The position numbers and the translations under genes are program-made. The notes under the pieces were generated by a model. The model ran no database searches. It worked only from the letters and a program-made list of their open reading frames with translations, and was not told where the DNA came from. From contig CALGGV010000257.1 in the NCBI GenBank assembly GCA_937915725.1, positions 1-5,957 of the forward strand: DNA of 5,957 bases. Reading direction: 5' to 3'. The DNA comes from an uncultured Selenomonadales bacterium (GTDB lineage: Bacteria; Bacillota; Negativicutes; Selenomonadales; Selenomonadaceae). Positions 1 through 5,894 of this stretch are shown piece after piece (the stretch's first letter is position 1; the number at the start of each line of letters is the position of its first letter).

Positions 1-260
1 AAATTCACGCGGCACGAGGCGGCGTCGTTACTCATTCCGGCTGGATTGACGGCTATGGCAATACAGTTATGATTGATCACAGCGATGGGCTTGTAACTTT
101 GTATGGGCATAATCAAAGTGTTGCTGTCAGTGTCGGACAGATTGTTAAACAGGGACAGGTTATCGCTTATTGCGGCTCCACCGGAAATTCTACCGGTCCG
201 CACTGTCATTTTGAAGTTCGCAAAAATGGCGAGCCCGTCAGCCCTTACGATTATTTATAA
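1..260 (+). CDS. M23 family (LytM-type) peptidoglycan endopeptidase, C-terminal part
   Basis: This is the 3' end of a gene cut by the left edge of the window. The frame is open from base 3 without a stop, so the ATG at 69 is internal and not the start. The visible 85 residues are the second half of an M23 metallopeptidase domain: a GGVVTHSGW strand, the GYGNTVMIDH strand, the YGHN motif (His codon 108-110), VGQIVKQGQVIAYCG, and the family hallmark GPHCHFEV (His codons 201-203 and 207-209), ending at SPYDYL. In LytM-type enzymes the second His of HxH is a zinc ligand, and the first His together with the YxH His are catalytic. The other two zinc ligands (HxxxD) must lie upstream and are not visible. 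These enzymes cut peptide cross-links of peptidoglycan outside the cytoplasm or activate amidases. Any signal peptide, coiled coil or LysM part is out of view. By hand count this stretch is about 48% GC, higher than mutS2 appears from sampled lines. The family call is safe; the substrate is unknown. Confidence 0.93.
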   Translation, partial: IHAARGGVVTHSGWIDGYGNTVMIDHSDGLVTLYGHNQSVAVSVGQIVKQGQVIAYCGSTGNSTGPHCHFEVRKNGEPVSPYDYL

Positions 261-282
261 AGTTAAGGGTTAAGGATTATAA

Positions 283-288
283 AAAGGA
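283..288 (+). promoter_or_regulatory. Ribosome binding site of mutS2
   Basis: AAAGGA lies 9 bases before the ATG at 298, which supports that start. Just upstream, TTAAGGG and TTAAGGA stand in tandem at 263-276 and give two more AAGG cores that are too far from the ATG to be the main site. No convincing promoter is visible in the 37-base gap after the peptidase stop codon, which fits co-transcription. Confidence 0.7.
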
Positions 289-297
289 TTGTGATAA

Positions 298-2673
298 ATG
301 CTTACAGATTCATTTAGAGTTTTAGAATTTGAAAAAATTCGTGCAATGTTGAAAAACTGCGCGACAAGTAATTTTGGCAAAGAATTGGCAGGAAAAATTT
401 TACCTTCAGAAGATGCAGAAACAGTTCAGGAAAATATTTCTTTGACAACGGAGGCAGTAAAAATTTTCGCAGTTTCCGAGCCGCCTTTTGGTGGAATTCG
501 TGACGTCCGAGAAACACTGCAAAAAATTTCTTTGGGAAGTTCAGCGGGCGCGAGCGAACTTTCGGATATTCTTTCGACAATGTACGCAATGCGCAGCGTT
601 AAAAAATTCTTCAAAGAAAATGAAGTTGACGCGCCTAAAATAAAATTTCGCTCAGGGCAAATTGAAATTTTGGGAAATTTGGAAAAGCAACTTGAAAACG
701 CCCTTGACGATCACGGCGGTATTAAAGATTCAGCAAGCGCAGATTTACAAAAGATTCGCCGTGAATTAAGACTTGCACAAAGCCGCGTTAAAACTGAAAT
801 TTTTAATATTCTTCACGAGCCCGCCAAGCAAAAATATTTTCAAGACGCAATTATTACAATGCGCGGCGATAGATACGTTATTCCCGTCAAACTTGAGTAC
901 AAGGCGCAATTTCCCGGCTTAGTTCACGATCAGTCGGCAACCGGCGCAACGCTTTTTATTGAGCCAATGGCGATTGTCAATCTTAATAATGACATTCGAC
1001 AGCTTGAAATTGAAGAAAAAAATGAAGTTGCAAGAATCCTGCGCGTTTTGTCTGAATCCGTGCAAAAAAATTCCAGAGAACTTTTAATTAACGTGGAAAT
1101 TTTGGCTGAATTTGATTTACTTTTTGCAAAGGCAAAACTTGCACAAAAACTTGACGCAACCGAGCCAATTATTTCACAGTACACAAATTTACACGCGGCA
1201 CGCCACCCGCTGATAAATCCAAAAGTTGTTGTACCGATTGATATTGAAATTGGCAACGGCTTTACAATTTTGTTAGTTACGGGACCAAATACCGGCGGTA
1301 AAACTGTTTCAATGAAAACTTTAGGACTTTTGGCGTTAATGGCGCAATGTGGCTTGTACATTCCCGCGGCATTCGGTTCTCAACTTGCAATTTACACAAA
1401 TATTTTTGCTGACATTGGGGACGAACAATCCATTGAACAAAGTTTATCGACTTTTTCAGCACATATGACAAAAATTGTTGACATTCTGAAAAAAGTTCAA
1501 ACAACGGATTTAGTGCTGATTGATGAAATTGGCGCGGGTACAGACCCCGATGAAGGCGCGGCACTTGCAATGGCGATTTTGGGCAGGCTTTTAAAAATTC
1601 AGTGCGCCACAATCGCTACAACTCACTATTCAGAATTGAAAACTTTTGCCTATTCGACGGCGGGTATTGAAAATGCTTGCGTTGAATTTAACGTTGAAAC
1701 TTTAATGCCTACGTACAAACTTTTGATAGGAATTCCGGGCTCCAGCAACGCCTTTGAAATTAGCAAGCGGCTTGGACTTCATATGAGTTTAATTCGCAAG
1801 GCTAAAAAATTTCTCAAGCAAGATCACGCTAATTTTGAAAAAGTTTTGGCTGAACTTGAACAAAAACGTTTGATTTACGAAAAACGCAATGCCGAAATTC
1901 AAAAAACTCAAAATGCCATTGCCAAAAAAGAAAAAGAAATTGCCACCCTGCGCGACGAAATTGCAAAGTCTAAAAGTGAAATTATCAAAAAGGCGCGTGA
2001 AAAATCCGCCGAAATGGTTAAGGAAACACGCAAAGAGGCTGAAGAAATTATCGCCGCCCTCAAGGAACAATTTGACGATTCCGGCGTTAAAAAACGTCAG
2101 CAGACAATTCAAAACGCCCGTGATAAAATTCGCAACGCCGAAATTCAAACTGCTCAAGGAATTGTTGCAAATGATTCAATCGGCAACCGAATTAACAAAA
2201 AATATTTGCAAATTGGAGACACAATTTATATTCGCCCGCTTGACCAAAAGGCTACAGTTCTTTCAATCGAAAAGGACGGCAATGAATTGACAGTACAAGT
2301 TGGCGCGCTTAAAATGACGGTTAAAACTTCAGATTGTCGATTTGTCAGCCATAATTCTGAAGAAATTGTAACTGCGCCGGTTGTCAATGAAAAGCGTGGC
2401 ACCATTGGAATTTTGCAAAAAGTTTCGACTGCAAGCCGAGAAATTGATATACGCGGAATGATGGTTGACGAGGCAGAGCAAGTTTGCGGAAAATTTATTG
2501 ACGACGCGCAACTTGCAGGCTTAAAACAAGTTTTGATAATTCACGGCAAGGGCACGGGCGCACTTCGTCAAGGTGTTCACGAATTTTTGAGGCATTATCA
2601 CGCGGTAGAAAAATTTACACTTGCAGATATTGACGAGGGTGGCGCGGGCGCGACGCTTGTAATTTTAAAATAA
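298..2673 (+). CDS. mutS2: Endonuclease MutS2 (MutS-family ATPase with Smr domain)
   Basis: A 791-residue protein, close to the roughly 780-790 usual for MutS2. It starts directly with the core/lever region and lacks the mismatch-recognition and connector domains of MutS, as MutS2 proteins do. The ATPase is intact: Walker A GPNTGGKT at 329-336, the SLSTFSAHM signature at 382-390, Walker B LVLIDE with D409 and E410 followed by GAGTDP, and the switch His at 443 in TTHYSE. A long charged coiled coil runs from about 505 to 615, then a small beta-rich KOW-like domain (about 638-685). The C-terminal Smr domain (about 710-791) has EIDIRG at 715-720 and HGKGTGALR at 749-757, the residues tied to nuclease and ribosome functions. 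Known roles of the family are splitting collided ribosomes (Bacillus subtilis) and limiting homologous recombination (Helicobacter, Thermus); which applies here cannot be read from sequence. Cytoplasmic. The start is supported by AAAGGA 9 bases upstream. No frameshift or missing key residue was seen. Confidence 0.97.
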   Translation: MLTDSFRVLEFEKIRAMLKNCATSNFGKELAGKILPSEDAETVQENISLTTEAVKIFAVSEPPFGGIRDVRETLQKISLGSSAGASELSDILSTMYAMRSVKKFFKENEVDAPKIKFRSGQIEILGNLEKQLENALDDHGGIKDSASADLQKIRRELRLAQSRVKTEIFNILHEPAKQKYFQDAIITMRGDRYVIPVKLEYKAQFPGLVHDQSATGATLFIEPMAIVNLNNDIRQLEIEEKNEVARILRVLSESVQKNSRELLINVEILAEFDLLFAKAKLAQKLDATEPIISQYTNLHAARHPLINPKVVVPIDIEIGNGFTILLVTGPNTGGKTVSMKTLGLLALMAQCGLYIPAAFGSQLAIYTNIFADIGDEQSIEQSLSTFSAHMTKIVDILKKVQTTDLVLIDEIGAGTDPDEGAALAMAILGRLLKIQCATIATTHYSELKTFAYSTAGIENACVEFNVETLMPTYKLLIGIPGSSNAFEISKRLGLHMSLIRKAKKFLKQDHANFEKVLAELEQKRLIYEKRNAEIQKTQNAIAKKEKEIATLRDEIAKSKSEIIKKAREKSAEMVKETRKEAEEIIAALKEQFDDSGVKKRQQTIQNARDKIRNAEIQTAQGIVANDSIGNRINKKYLQIGDTIYIRPLDQKATVLSIEKDGNELTVQVGALKMTVKTSDCRFVSHNSEEIVTAPVVNEKRGTIGILQKVSTASREIDIRGMMVDEAEQVCGKFIDDAQLAGLKQVLIIHGKGTGALRQGVHEFLRHYHAVEKFTLADIDEGGAGATLVILK

Positions 2674-2679
2674 TTTAGG

Positions 2680-2694
2680 CGTTAATGATTAACG
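2680..2694. repeat. Short palindrome just after the mutS2 stop
   Basis: CGTTAA-TGA-TTAACG is a perfect 6-bp inverted repeat with a 3-base centre, starting 7 bases after the stop codon. It could be a weak RNA hairpin that protects the mutS2 3' end, or a protein-binding palindrome. It is AT-rich, and the next bases (GCGGGA) are not a T run, so it is not a standard terminator. Confidence 0.4.
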
Positions 2695-2765
2695 GCGGGA
2701 ATTTTTGAAAAATTTTTAACCGCTAAAAACTAATATCTAAAATTTTTTGAAAAAAAATTGAAAAA

Positions 2766-2874
2766 GCCGCCCGATTTTGTTTTTACCGGTATACTTTGAA
2801 TTTCTGCAAAGTGGTAAACGCGGCTGTATACTTTAAATTGTAAAACCTTAAACGCGAAAAACCGAGCGGGCGGC
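2766..2874. repeat. Long-range GC inverted repeat enclosing the tandem repeats
   Basis: GCCGCCCG (2766-2773) and CGGGCGGC (2867-2874) are exact reverse complements, 93 bases apart. Just inside them, TTTTT and AAAAA tracts can extend the pairing across a small internal loop (5-6 bases per side). Inside lies a further hairpin: TTTACC (2782-2787) with GGTAAA (2813-2818), and ACTTTG (2793-2798) with CAAAGT (2807-2812), separated on the left side by a 5-base bulge. This makes a folded RNA, or a small dispersed element with inverted ends, plausible. The GC-rich arms stand out against AT-rich flanks. Confidence 0.5.
2790..2856. repeat. Two imperfect tandem repeats (TATACTTTRAATT...TAAACGCG)
   Basis: Copy 1 spans 2790-2822 and copy 2 spans 2827-2856. 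Both open with TATACTTT(G/A)AATT, have an A-rich middle, and close with TAAACGCG. The starts are 37 bases apart and the ends 34 bases apart because copy 2 is shorter in the middle. The conserved ends with a looser middle could mark paired protein-binding sites or a duplicated piece of a dispersed repeat. Confidence 0.55.
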
Positions 2875-2890
2875 GATTCTTTCTTTGCCA

Positions 2891-2921
2891 GGCGTTTCTT
2901 TCTTCTAAAGAAAGAAATGCC
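2891..2921. repeat. Strong 14-bp hairpin with an alternative 5' arm
   Basis: GGCGTTTCTTTCTT (2891-2904) pairs with AAGAAAGAAATGCC (2908-2921) across a 3-base loop; all 14 positions pair if one G-U is allowed. No T run follows on either strand, so it is not a typical terminator. A second pyrimidine tract, TTCTTTCTTT at 2877-2886, is an exact complement of AAAGAAAGAA at 2907-2916, so it could compete for the same 3' arm in a weaker 10-bp stem. The hairpin ends 42 bases before the RBS of the adaptor gene. Confidence 0.6.
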
Positions 2922-2963
2922 GACTTGTTAATTTTTAAAAATCTGTAAACAACTCCTAGAAAT

Positions 2964-2969
2964 AAGGTG
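2964..2969 (+). promoter_or_regulatory. Ribosome binding site of the adaptor gene
   Basis: AAGGTG sits 5 bases before the ATG at 2975. The spacing is a little short but acceptable, and it supports this start, which places a short charged leader before the membrane segment. Confidence 0.55.
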
Positions 2970-2974
2970 TTTAA

Positions 2975-4120
2975 ATGGAAAATGTTGACATTACCGGCAA
3001 AATTAAACGCTGGCTTTTTTTGGGGATAACAATTCCTGTGATAATATCGACGGCTATTGGTTACAGCGCGTTCAAACATTATCATTCAACCGAAGAAATT
3101 CAAATTGCAGATGCAAAAGTTACCGGTACTTTAGTTTCTGCGCGAACTTTGGTTGATGGAAAAGTTAGCGAAATTCTTTTTGAAGACGGCGAAAAAGTAA
3201 AAGCCGGCGACGTAATAGCGCGGCTTGAAGTTGACGTAAGCCCGGAAGTTATCGCACAACTTGAAGATACAGTTGAACTTGCAAAACAAAATTTGGAAGA
3301 TTTAAAACTTGGACAAACAGTAAAAGTTCCCGTAAAAAGAGTGCGCGTAATTCCTGCCGCGCCTTCAATTTCGTATCAATCGCCTTCAATAAGTTCATCT
3401 GCGCTTGCAAGTTTGGAAGAACGCGCTAACCGAATGAGTGAACTTTATGACATGGGCGCAGTTAGCAAAGTGCAAAGAGATGCCGCCGTTGCCGCTTATG
3501 AAAATGCAAAGGCGTCCGCCGTTTCTGAACCTGTTTACATTCAAAATGAGCCGACTTACATTGAAGAAATAGAGTACGTTGACCAATGGCAACCGACGCC
3601 CGCGCCCGTTATTCAAAACGCCGAAAACGCAATTAAACAGGCTGAACTTTCTTTGAACGTGGCGTTGCAAGAGGCACAGCAAACTGAAGTTATCGCTCCT
3701 GTAAGCGGCACGATTTATTATGCCGTTGAAATTGAAAAAGAATTGACGGCGGGTAATTCCATTGCAAAAATAGGCGACAGTAACGAACTTTGGCTGGCGG
3801 CTGAAGTTTCAGAGGAAATTTTTAACAAGGTAAATTTGGGTAAACCTGTTGACTACGTTTTGGAAGATAAAAATTTATCCGGTACTGTAATTGAAAAAAT
3901 TGCGCCGAATATTCAACCGGACGCAACTAAAATTGAAAATTTGCCGGAATGGATTCCGCCTACTGCCGAAAATCCACACCCCGAATTTGAACTTGCCCAA
4001 AATGAAGAAAATCAAGTTGACGAACGCCCAAATGATAAATATATTTTAAAATTTTCATTGCCGCCGGATTTAGAATTTAAGCCAAATTCTGCAACGAATG
4101 TAAAAATAAAACTTTTTTAG
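2975..4120 (+). CDS. HlyD/EmrA-type membrane fusion (periplasmic adaptor) protein
   Basis: A 381-residue protein with a short basic N-terminus (KIKR, 9-12), one membrane segment at about 13-33, and a large outside domain: the topology of an inner-membrane-anchored adaptor. The two lipoyl half-motifs are clear, LVDGKVSEILFEDGEKVKAGDVIARLE (59-85, quoted in part by position) and the half starting at A241-P-V-S-G-T-I247. Between them lies the alpha-hairpin, with R153, L157, G161-A-V-S164 and D169 fitting the tip motif by which such adaptors contact TolC-like channels. A beta-barrel follows from about 271, interrupted by an acidic, proline-rich stretch at 321-354. Both hairpin arms are split by non-helical inserts (115-142 basic, 183-212 acidic and aromatic). 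The family joins an inner-membrane ABC, MFS or RND transporter to an outer-membrane channel. No partner gene is in the window, so substrate and transporter type are unknown. It stands alone between a structured spacer and a terminator. Confidence 0.88.
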   Translation: MENVDITGKIKRWLFLGITIPVIISTAIGYSAFKHYHSTEEIQIADAKVTGTLVSARTLVDGKVSEILFEDGEKVKAGDVIARLEVDVSPEVIAQLEDTVELAKQNLEDLKLGQTVKVPVKRVRVIPAAPSISYQSPSISSSALASLEERANRMSELYDMGAVSKVQRDAAVAAYENAKASAVSEPVYIQNEPTYIEEIEYVDQWQPTPAPVIQNAENAIKQAELSLNVALQEAQQTEVIAPVSGTIYYAVEIEKELTAGNSIAKIGDSNELWLAAEVSEEIFNKVNLGKPVDYVLEDKNLSGTVIEKIAPNIQPDATKIENLPEWIPPTAENPHPEFELAQNEENQVDERPNDKYILKFSLPPDLEFKPNSATNVKIKLF

Positions 4121-4167
4121 AAAATAATTCACTAAAATTTGTTAATGAATAAAAATTGATAAAAAGT

Positions 4168-4197
4168 AGCGCGGCGTTGGCAACGCTGGCTTTTTTT
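4168..4197 (+). terminator. Rho-independent terminator after the adaptor gene
   Basis: AGC-g-CGGCGTT (4168-4178) pairs with AACGCTGGCT (4182-4191) across the loop GGC, with one bulged G at 4171 and one G-U pair. A run of seven T (4191-4197) follows directly. It lies 47 bases after the adaptor stop. A run of five A (4161-4165) before the stem would give a T run on the other strand, so weak bidirectional action is possible. It ends only 19 bases before the RBS of the next gene. Confidence 0.85.
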
Positions 4198-4216
4198 ATC
4201 CTCAAGGAATTTTTGA

Positions 4217-4223
4217 AAAGGAG
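4217..4223 (+). promoter_or_regulatory. Ribosome binding site of the glucosidase gene
   Basis: AAAGGAG, a strong site, lies 9 bases before the ATG at 4233 and fixes this start. Confidence 0.75.
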
Positions 4224-4232
4224 CGAAAAATT

Positions 4233-5894
4233 ATGGCGGCAGAAAATTTAAAATGGTGGCAAAAAACGATTATTTATCAAATTTACCCAAAAAGTTTTCA
4301 AGACACAACCGGCAGCGGCACGGGCGATTTAAACGGCATTACAGATCATTTGGATTATTTGAAAAAATTGGGCGTGGGAGCAATTTGGTTGACGCCAATT
4401 TATCCTTCGCCGCAAGTCGATAACGGCTATGATATTTCAGATTATACGGCGATTGATCCCGCGTACGGCACAATGAAAGATTTTGAAAATTTGGTTGCCG
4501 AAAGTAAAAAGCGCGGGATAAAAATTGTTATGGATTTAGTTTACAATCACAGCTCAGACAAGCATAAATGGTTTTTAGAATCTAAAAAAAATCGTACAAA
4601 TTCAAAAGCAGACTGGTACATTTGGCGCGACGCTAAAAGCGATGGAACGCCGCCTACAAATTGGCGCGGGATTTTTGGTGGCAGTGCGTGGACGTGGTGT
4701 GAGGAACGCCAACAATATTATCTTCATACTTTTGCAAAGGAACAGCCGGATTTAAATTGGGAAAATCCTGAAGTTAGGCAAGCACTTTATGACGCGGCGA
4801 ATTTTTGGCTTGATAAGGGCGTGGGCGGTTTTAGAATTGATGCAATAGTTTACATTAAAAAACCTGCGGAATTTAAAGACGGCAAGCCGGATTTAGACGG
4901 GCTTTTCAGTGTTCATGATGCCTATGCAAATACTAATGGGATTTTAGATTTTCTGCACGAATTTAAGGAAAAAGTTTTTGTAGGACACGAAATTTTTACA
5001 GTTGGCGAGGCAAATTCCGTTAAGCCTGAAGATTTAAATAAATGGGTAGGCAATGACGGCGTTTTTGATATGCTGTTTGAATTTAGCCACGTCAACATTA
5101 TGTTTGCTAAGGGCGAGGCGTGGCATTATCCGGAAAATTGGAAATTGACAGATTTAAAAAGGGTACTTACTGAAAGTCAAAAGGCAACCGCGCAAAACGG
5201 CTGGTATCCAATTTATTTTGAAAATCATGACAAGCCGCGCAGTGTAAATAATTTTTTTGAGGAAGGCGCAGATAAAGTTAAAGCGGCAAAGGCACTTGGG
5301 ACAATTCTTTTGACAATGCGTGGGACGCCCTTTATTTTTGAAGGGCAAGAATTGGGCTGTACAAATGTTGCGTGGGATTCTATTGAAAAGTACAATGATA
5401 TTTCTTCGCACGGGCAATATCAGTTAATGTTGCAGGAAGGTTTAACAGTTTCGCAGGCTATGAAATTTGTACAAAGATTTAGCAGGGATAATGCACGAAC
5501 TCCAATGCAATGGAATAATAAAAAAAATGCCGGCTTTTCGACGGGCGCGCCGTGGTTGCCGGTAAATGAAAATTATAAAACTGTAAACGCCGAAATTGAA
5601 GAAAAAAATGCTGATTCTGTTTTGGCGTGGTATAGGAAACTTTCAAAATTCCGCGCCGATAATAAAGAATTAATCAGCGGCGATTATGAGTTGTTGTTAG
5701 CTGACAGCGAAGAAATTTTTGCATTTTCGCGCAGTCTTAATGGAAAAACTTTTATAACCGCCGTAAATTTCACTTCCCAAAATGTAAATCTGCCGCCGGA
5801 TTTTTCAAACAAAAAAATTGTACTCGACAGCGAATCAGACGCAGATAAAAATTTTTTAAAACCCTTTGAGGCTAGAATTTATTCAGCGAAATAA
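4233..5894 (+). CDS. GH13 alpha-glucosidase, oligo-1,6-glucosidase/MalL-like
   Basis: A 553-residue protein, matching the roughly 550-560 of MalL-type GH13 enzymes, without a signal peptide and so cytoplasmic. It would release glucose from the non-reducing ends of short alpha-glucosides such as maltose or isomaltose taken up by the cell. The TIM-barrel motifs are complete: NGYDISDY near the start, region I DLVYNHSS (101-108), region V QPDLN (171-175), region II GFRIDA with nucleophile D203, region III TVGEA with acid/base E259, and region IV ENHDKPR with H332 and D333. ARTPMQW (421-427) and a C-terminal beta-sandwich (about 475-553) complete the family layout. The residue after the nucleophile is A204, not the Val typical of strict oligo-1,6-glucosidases, so alpha-1,4 activity is likely or possible. 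The loop at 24-32 lacks some calcium ligands of the family. Trehalose-6-phosphate hydrolase, dextran glucosidase or a sucrose-active relative are less likely alternatives. No sugar transporter or regulator gene is nearby. Confidence 0.93.
   Translation: MAAENLKWWQKTIIYQIYPKSFQDTTGSGTGDLNGITDHLDYLKKLGVGAIWLTPIYPSPQVDNGYDISDYTAIDPAYGTMKDFENLVAESKKRGIKIVMDLVYNHSSDKHKWFLESKKNRTNSKADWYIWRDAKSDGTPPTNWRGIFGGSAWTWCEERQQYYLHTFAKEQPDLNWENPEVRQALYDAANFWLDKGVGGFRIDAIVYIKKPAEFKDGKPDLDGLFSVHDAYANTNGILDFLHEFKEKVFVGHEIFTVGEANSVKPEDLNKWVGNDGVFDMLFEFSHVNIMFAKGEAWHYPENWKLTDLKRVLTESQKATAQNGWYPIYFENHDKPRSVNNFFEEGADKVKAAKALGTILLTMRGTPFIFEGQELGCTNVAWDSIEKYNDISSHGQYQLMLQEGLTVSQAMKFVQRFSRDNARTPMQWNNKKNAGFSTGAPWLPVNENYKTVNAEIEEKNADSVLAWYRKLSKFRADNKELISGDYELLLADSEEIFAFSRSLNGKTFITAVNFTSQNVNLPPDFSNKKIVLDSESDADKNFLKPFEARIYSAK

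Larger units (their letters stand above)
2674..2974. other. Gene-free, structured spacer between mutS2 and the adaptor gene
   Basis: I see no credible gene in these 301 bases. The stretch contains a perfect palindrome CGTTAATGATTAACG (2680-2694), A/T-only tracts (2699-2717 and about 2739-2765), a pair of tandem imperfect repeats inside a GC-rich inverted repeat (2766-2874), a long hairpin (2891-2921), and ATTTTTAAAAAT (2931-2942) shortly before the next gene. No hairpin here is followed directly by a T run, so I do not call a classical terminator for mutS2. TATACT occurs twice (2790, 2827), but neither copy has a good -35 box at 16-18 bases. The density of structure suggests an intergenic repeat element or an RNA leader for the downstream gene; the sequence alone does not decide. 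Confidence 0.6.

Noticed and set aside
69..71. ATG at 69 as the start of a small 63-residue protein
   Set aside because: The frame is open upstream to the window edge and that upstream part encodes the expected preceding strands of the M23 domain, so this Met is internal.
930..1361. Minus-strand open frame of 143 codons inside mutS2
   Set aside because: It lies opposite the Walker A region of MutS2, its translation is Ser/Ile-rich without a recognisable motif, and the strand is otherwise empty.
1889..2290. Plus-strand open frame of 133 codons inside mutS2 in another frame
   Set aside because: Its Lys/Pro-rich translation is a shifted reading of the MutS2 coiled coil. The main frame is fully explained by conserved domains on both sides.
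2891..2921. The 14-bp hairpin as a terminator for mutS2
   Set aside because: It lies more than 200 bases after the stop codon, and neither strand has a T run directly after the stem.
2674..2974. CRISPR array or tRNA/rRNA gene in the spacer
   Set aside because: Only two imperfect repeat copies exist with almost no spacer between them, and there is no cloverleaf, CCA end or rRNA-like stretch.
2783..3085. Minus-strand open frame of 100 codons across the spacer into the adaptor gene
   Set aside because: It starts inside the adaptor coding region on the other strand, runs through the hairpin and tandem repeats, and has a low-complexity Arg/Lys/Phe-rich translation with no domain I recognise. It looks like a by-product of repeat sequence.
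4121..4232. CcpA-type catabolite operator before the glucosidase gene
   Set aside because: I looked for a TGWAANCGNTNWCA-like palindrome in the upstream gap and found none.
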